A DNA stretch of 16,345 nucleotides from Betaproteobacteria bacterium (lineage in GTDB: Bacteria; Pseudomonadota; Gammaproteobacteria; Burkholderiales; SG8-41): the NCBI GenBank assembly GCA_016177355.1, contig JACOVL010000068.1:1-16345 (forward strand), read 5' to 3'. Positions 13,728 to 16,345 of the stretch are shown here, one piece after another. The notes below the pieces were generated by a model, which was given only the letters and a program-made list of their open reading frames with translations, was not told where the DNA came from and made no database searches. Position numbers and translations under genes: made by a program. Each line of letters opens with the position of its first letter. Within the stretch, counting starts at the first letter, position 1.

Positions 13728-15146
13728 TCAGCTGGCCACCGGATCGTCCACTTCGTCAGTCGCGCGCGGCGCGGGGAGAAAGTTGCGCACATCACGCTCC
13801 TCCCGCAGCCGCCAGGCGCGCGCGATCACCCGCTTCATTTCCGCCGCCGTCGCGCCGCCCGCGTGGGCGGCGAGGCGCAGCGCCTTGTCTTCCAGCTCGG
13901 CGCGCGTCAGCGTATTGTCGGGGTCGCCCCGCGGCGAGGTGATGCGGTGCTCGAGTTTGCTCCCGTCGCGTGTCGTGACGGTGACGCGCCCCATCCAGCG
14001 CCCGGGATAGGCGCGGTCGATCTCCGGGTCGAGCGCCATCTTCACCTTGTCGTGAAACGCGCGCAGCCGCGGGTCGCGCAGCGATGCGTCCGTGAAATCG
14101 GACAGGCCCGCACGCCCGTGTACCGCGATCTGCGCCAGCACGTAACCCATCGAGAACTTCGACTGGTGCACGGTTCGCGGGTCGGTGACAGGCCCCAGCA
14201 CGTCGAGCGCCCCCTGGTGCACGTGCGCGGTGACCGCCGTCACGTCGTCAGCCCTGAGTTTGTGCGCCCGCATCAGCCCGAGCAGCGCATCCGCCGCCGG
14301 ATGCGTGTGCCGGCACGATGCATGAAACTTGAAAGAGGTCTCCGCCAGCGCCCAGCGCGTGCCGAGGCCGGCGGTGAGCCGCGCGGGATCGGCGTCGCTC
14401 GACATGCCCGCCGCCATGCCCTGCTCGCCCTCGAGTATCCTCGACGCGCCGGTGAAACCATCGCGCGCGATGTGCGCCGCCATCAAGCCGTCGGCCGCGG
14501 CCTTCGCGGTATGCAATTGCTTGGAGTCCGCCGCGTCGCGCAGGAATTCCCACAGTCCGGCCGCCATCGTGCCGGCCGAGCCCAGCGCGTGCTGCAGGCG
14601 GACCGCATCGAGCTCGAGCAGCCGCGCCACACCCGCCGCCGCGGCGAGCTTGCCGGCGGTGCCGGTGGTATGGAATACCTTGTAGTGCGAGCGGCCGAGG
14701 AATTCGCCCACCCTCACACCCGCTTCATAGCCGGCGACAGCCGCGACGATCAAGTCCTTGCCCGCAGCGCCTGTTTCCTGGGCCGCGGCAAGCACCGCTG
14801 GAAACACCACCGTGCCGGGATGGAACACGGAGCTGTTGTGCAGATCGTCCTGTTCGACGACATGCGACGCGCCCGCATTCACCAGCGCCGCGAAAAACGG
14901 CGAGGTGTGCGCGCGCGTCGTCAGGATTTCGCACGGGCCGTCCGCGGGACCCGTCGAGGCAGTAAATATCTGTAATGCATTGACGGGACTGGAATTTTTC
15001 CCGGCGAGCGCCGAGGCGAACCAATCCAGGAACAGCTCTTCCGTACGCGCCACGACGGCTTGCGGCAACGCTTCGTACTTCAACTGCGCCAGAAATTCGC
15101 TCAACGCTCGCGTCGGCTGCCCGATAGTTTTTGAAGTTTTAGCCAC
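13728..15146 (-). CDS. MmgE/PrpD family protein (upstream tandem copy)
   Basis: A 472-residue cytosolic protein. The block equivalent to the acidic active-site loop is VVEQDDLHNSSVFHPGTVVF (about 95-114), with Glu in place of the usual Asp before the QDD and the HPG histidine kept. The later basic loop, SFKFHASCRHTHPAADALLG, is the canonical family form: a lysine, then CRHTHP, which contacts the carboxylates of the substrate. It is therefore nearer to the iminodisuccinate/aconitate-decarboxylase side of the family than its neighbour at 12336, which has IKRFPLGQYSQ there. GTG at 15144-15146 is the start, with GGGTGA upstream and no nearby ATG. It lies 44 bases after the CoA-transferase gene and 12 before the next PrpD gene. 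Substrate unknown. Confidence 0.91.
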   Translation of the reverse strand: MAKTSKTIGQPTRALSEFLAQLKYEALPQAVVARTEELFLDWFASALAGKNSSPVNALQIFTASTGPADGPCEILTTRAHTSPFFAALVNAGASHVVEQDDLHNSSVFHPGTVVFPAVLAAAQETGAAGKDLIVAAVAGYEAGVRVGEFLGRSHYKVFHTTGTAGKLAAAAGVARLLELDAVRLQHALGSAGTMAAGLWEFLRDAADSKQLHTAKAAADGLMAAHIARDGFTGASRILEGEQGMAAGMSSDADPARLTAGLGTRWALAETSFKFHASCRHTHPAADALLGLMRAHKLRADDVTAVTAHVHQGALDVLGPVTDPRTVHQSKFSMGYVLAQIAVHGRAGLSDFTDASLRDPRLRAFHDKVKMALDPEIDRAYPGRWMGRVTVTTRDGSKLEHRITSPRGDPDNTLTRAELEDKALRLAAHAGGATAAEMKRVIARAWRLREERDVRNFLPAPRATDEVDDPVAS

Positions 15147-15153
15147 GAATCAC

Positions 15154-15187
15154 CCGTCACACCCTATCAGTCACGCTCATCAGTCAC
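15154..15187. repeat. Short-word repeats between the CoA-transferase and PrpD genes
   Basis: ATCAGTCAC occurs at 15166-15174 and 15179-15187, a period of 13, with a related CCGTCAC at 15154-15160. The shared core GTCAC is also the core of the 7-base repeat at 13701-13721. The block fills most of the 44-base spacer and borders the ribosome site of the PrpD gene. Confidence 0.6.
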
Positions 15188-15190
15188 CGA

Positions 15191-16345
15191 CTATACCGCG
15201 GCACCGGCGCGCAATGCCGCCACCTCCGATGCACCGTAGCCGAGCTCGGCGAGGATGTTCCCGGTGTGCTCGCCGACCGCCGGCACCGGGTCCATGCGCG
15301 CGTCGAAATCGGGAAACGTCGCCGGCGGCAGCAACGCCGGTATTCCCCCTGCGGGCGACCCGACCTCGCGCCACCGCTCCCGCGCCTTGAGCTGGGCGTG
15401 CTCCCACGTTTCTTCCGGCGTGTTCACGCGCGCGTTGGCGATGCCGGCGGCGTCGAGCTTCTCGATCACCTGTTCCGCAGTCAAGCCGGAAAATATCCCG
15501 TTGACGAGCGCCGTGACCTCGTTACGGCGCTCGTTGCGCTTGAAATTGCTGTCGTAGCGGGAATCGGTTGCCAGCCCCGACTGACCGAGCACCTTGGCGC
15601 AGAATGCCGACCACTCGCGCTCGTTCTGCAGCCCGAGCATCACATCCTTGCCATCGCCCGTGATGAAGCGCCCGTAAGGAACGATGGTCGCATGGTCCGG
15701 GCCGGTGCGCGGGGGCGCGGCCCCGCTGTAGTGGGAGTAATAAAGCGGGTAGCCCATCCACTCGCCGAGCGCTTCCAGCATCGTGACTTCCAGGCGTCCG
15801 CCCTTGCCCGTTTTTTCCCGGCGGTAGAGCGCGGTCAGTATCCCGGAGTAGGCGTAGACGCCGGTCGCGATATCGGCGATCGAGATGCCGACCTTGCTCG
15901 GGGTCTCCGGCGTGCCGGTCACGGACAGCACGCCCGCCTCGCTCTGCACCAGCAGATCGTACGCTTTTTTGGCCGCGTACGGGCCGCTCGCCCCATAGCC
16001 CGAGACGTCGCATACGATGAGACGGGGATGCCGCGCCAGCAGCCGGTCCGCCGCCAGGCCCAGCCGGTCCGCCGCGCCGGGTGCGAGGTTCTGGATGAAG
16101 ACGTCCGCGCGCGCGATCAGCCTGGCCAGGATTTCCTTCGCCTGCGGATGCTTCACGTCGAGCGTCAGGCTCTCCTTGCTGCGGTTCAGCCACACGAAGT
16201 GGGACGACAGCCCCTTCACCGTGCGGTCGTAGTCGCGCGCGAAATCGCCGGTTTTCGGACGCTCGATCTTGATCACCCGCGCGCCGAGGTCCGCGAGCTG
16301 CCGCGTGGCGAACGGCGCCGCCACCGCCTGCTCCAGCGAGACTAC
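15191..16345 (-). CDS. Family III CoA-transferase (CaiB/BaiF type), N-terminus cut by right edge
   Basis: The visible 384 residues run from VVSLEQAVAAPFATRQLADL, which is the very N-terminal region of CaiB/BaiF enzymes, so only a few residues are missing. These enzymes move CoA between carboxylic acids without free CoA. The RQLADLGARVIKIERP segment (CoA-binding), LNRSKESLTLDVK, YGASGPYA, and YDLLVQSEAGVLSVTGTPE follow in family order. The catalytic aspartate of the family should be Asp158 of the visible part, in SIADIATGVYAYSGILTALY. The C-terminal part has GRFITGDGKDVMLGLQNERE and GDPTLARP-like elements are absent, so no particular subfamily is assigned. It reads leftward as the first visible gene of the CoA-transferase-PrpD-PrpD-tctC operon. 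The acyl donor and acceptor are unknown. Confidence 0.92.
   Translation of the reverse strand, partial: VVSLEQAVAAPFATRQLADLGARVIKIERPKTGDFARDYDRTVKGLSSHFVWLNRSKESLTLDVKHPQAKEILARLIARADVFIQNLAPGAADRLGLAADRLLARHPRLIVCDVSGYGASGPYAAKKAYDLLVQSEAGVLSVTGTPETPSKVGISIADIATGVYAYSGILTALYRREKTGKGGRLEVTMLEALGEWMGYPLYYSHYSGAAPPRTGPDHATIVPYGRFITGDGKDVMLGLQNEREWSAFCAKVLGQSGLATDSRYDSNFKRNERRNEVTALVNGIFSGLTAEQVIEKLDAAGIANARVNTPEETWEHAQLKARERWREVGSPAGGIPALLPPATFPDFDARMDPVPAVGEHTGNILAELGYGASEVAALRAGAAV

Overview
The window is GC-rich and densely packed with catabolic genes. Its make-up suggests a betaproteobacterium, probably of the Burkholderiales type, from soil or sediment. It has several Bug/TctC periplasmic receptors, a TctAB membrane pair, four MmgE/PrpD-family genes, a family III CoA-transferase and an AMP-forming acyl-CoA ligase, and short-word repeats in several intergenic spacers. 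This assignment comes from gene content, not from a marker gene. I see no rRNA, tRNA, CRISPR, integrase or transposase.

Layout. (A) 1-5555, all minus strand, read right to left: a ModA-like binding protein without a signal peptide, a VOC/glyoxalase-fold protein, tctB, tctA, two tandem tctC-type receptor genes, a relic of a third tctC tail, and an MmgE/PrpD gene cut by the left edge. (B) 5605-5928, plus strand: a small DUF2007-type protein with a C-terminal zinc ribbon. (C) 5963-9857, minus strand: an Old Yellow Enzyme of the YqjM type, an AMP-forming acyl-CoA ligase, and a D-tartrate dehydratase (tarD) whose start overlaps the ligase stop. (D) 9937-11313, plus strand: a lone MmgE/PrpD gene diverging from C and converging on E. 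(E) 11320-16345, minus strand: a family III CoA-transferase cut by the right edge, two tandem MmgE/PrpD genes and an orphan TctC receptor.

How it may work together. The tripartite tricarboxylate transporter (TctA, TctB and one or more TctC receptors) would import small carboxylates. TarD dehydrates D-tartrate to oxaloacetate. MmgE/PrpD proteins act as dehydratases, decarboxylases or isomerases on citrate-like or 2-methylcitrate-like acids. The CoA-ligase and CoA-transferase activate acids to thioesters. The theme is uptake and breakdown of hydroxy-carboxylic acids. Only TarD has a near-certain substrate, and substrates of the other proteins are inference.

The most distinctive observations are the in-frame tctC tail relic at 311-412, the clustering of four divergent MmgE/PrpD genes, and the short tandem repeats at operon junctions, one of which contains the only usable start codon of a PrpD gene. 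I did not find a clearly new defence, mobile or regulatory system.
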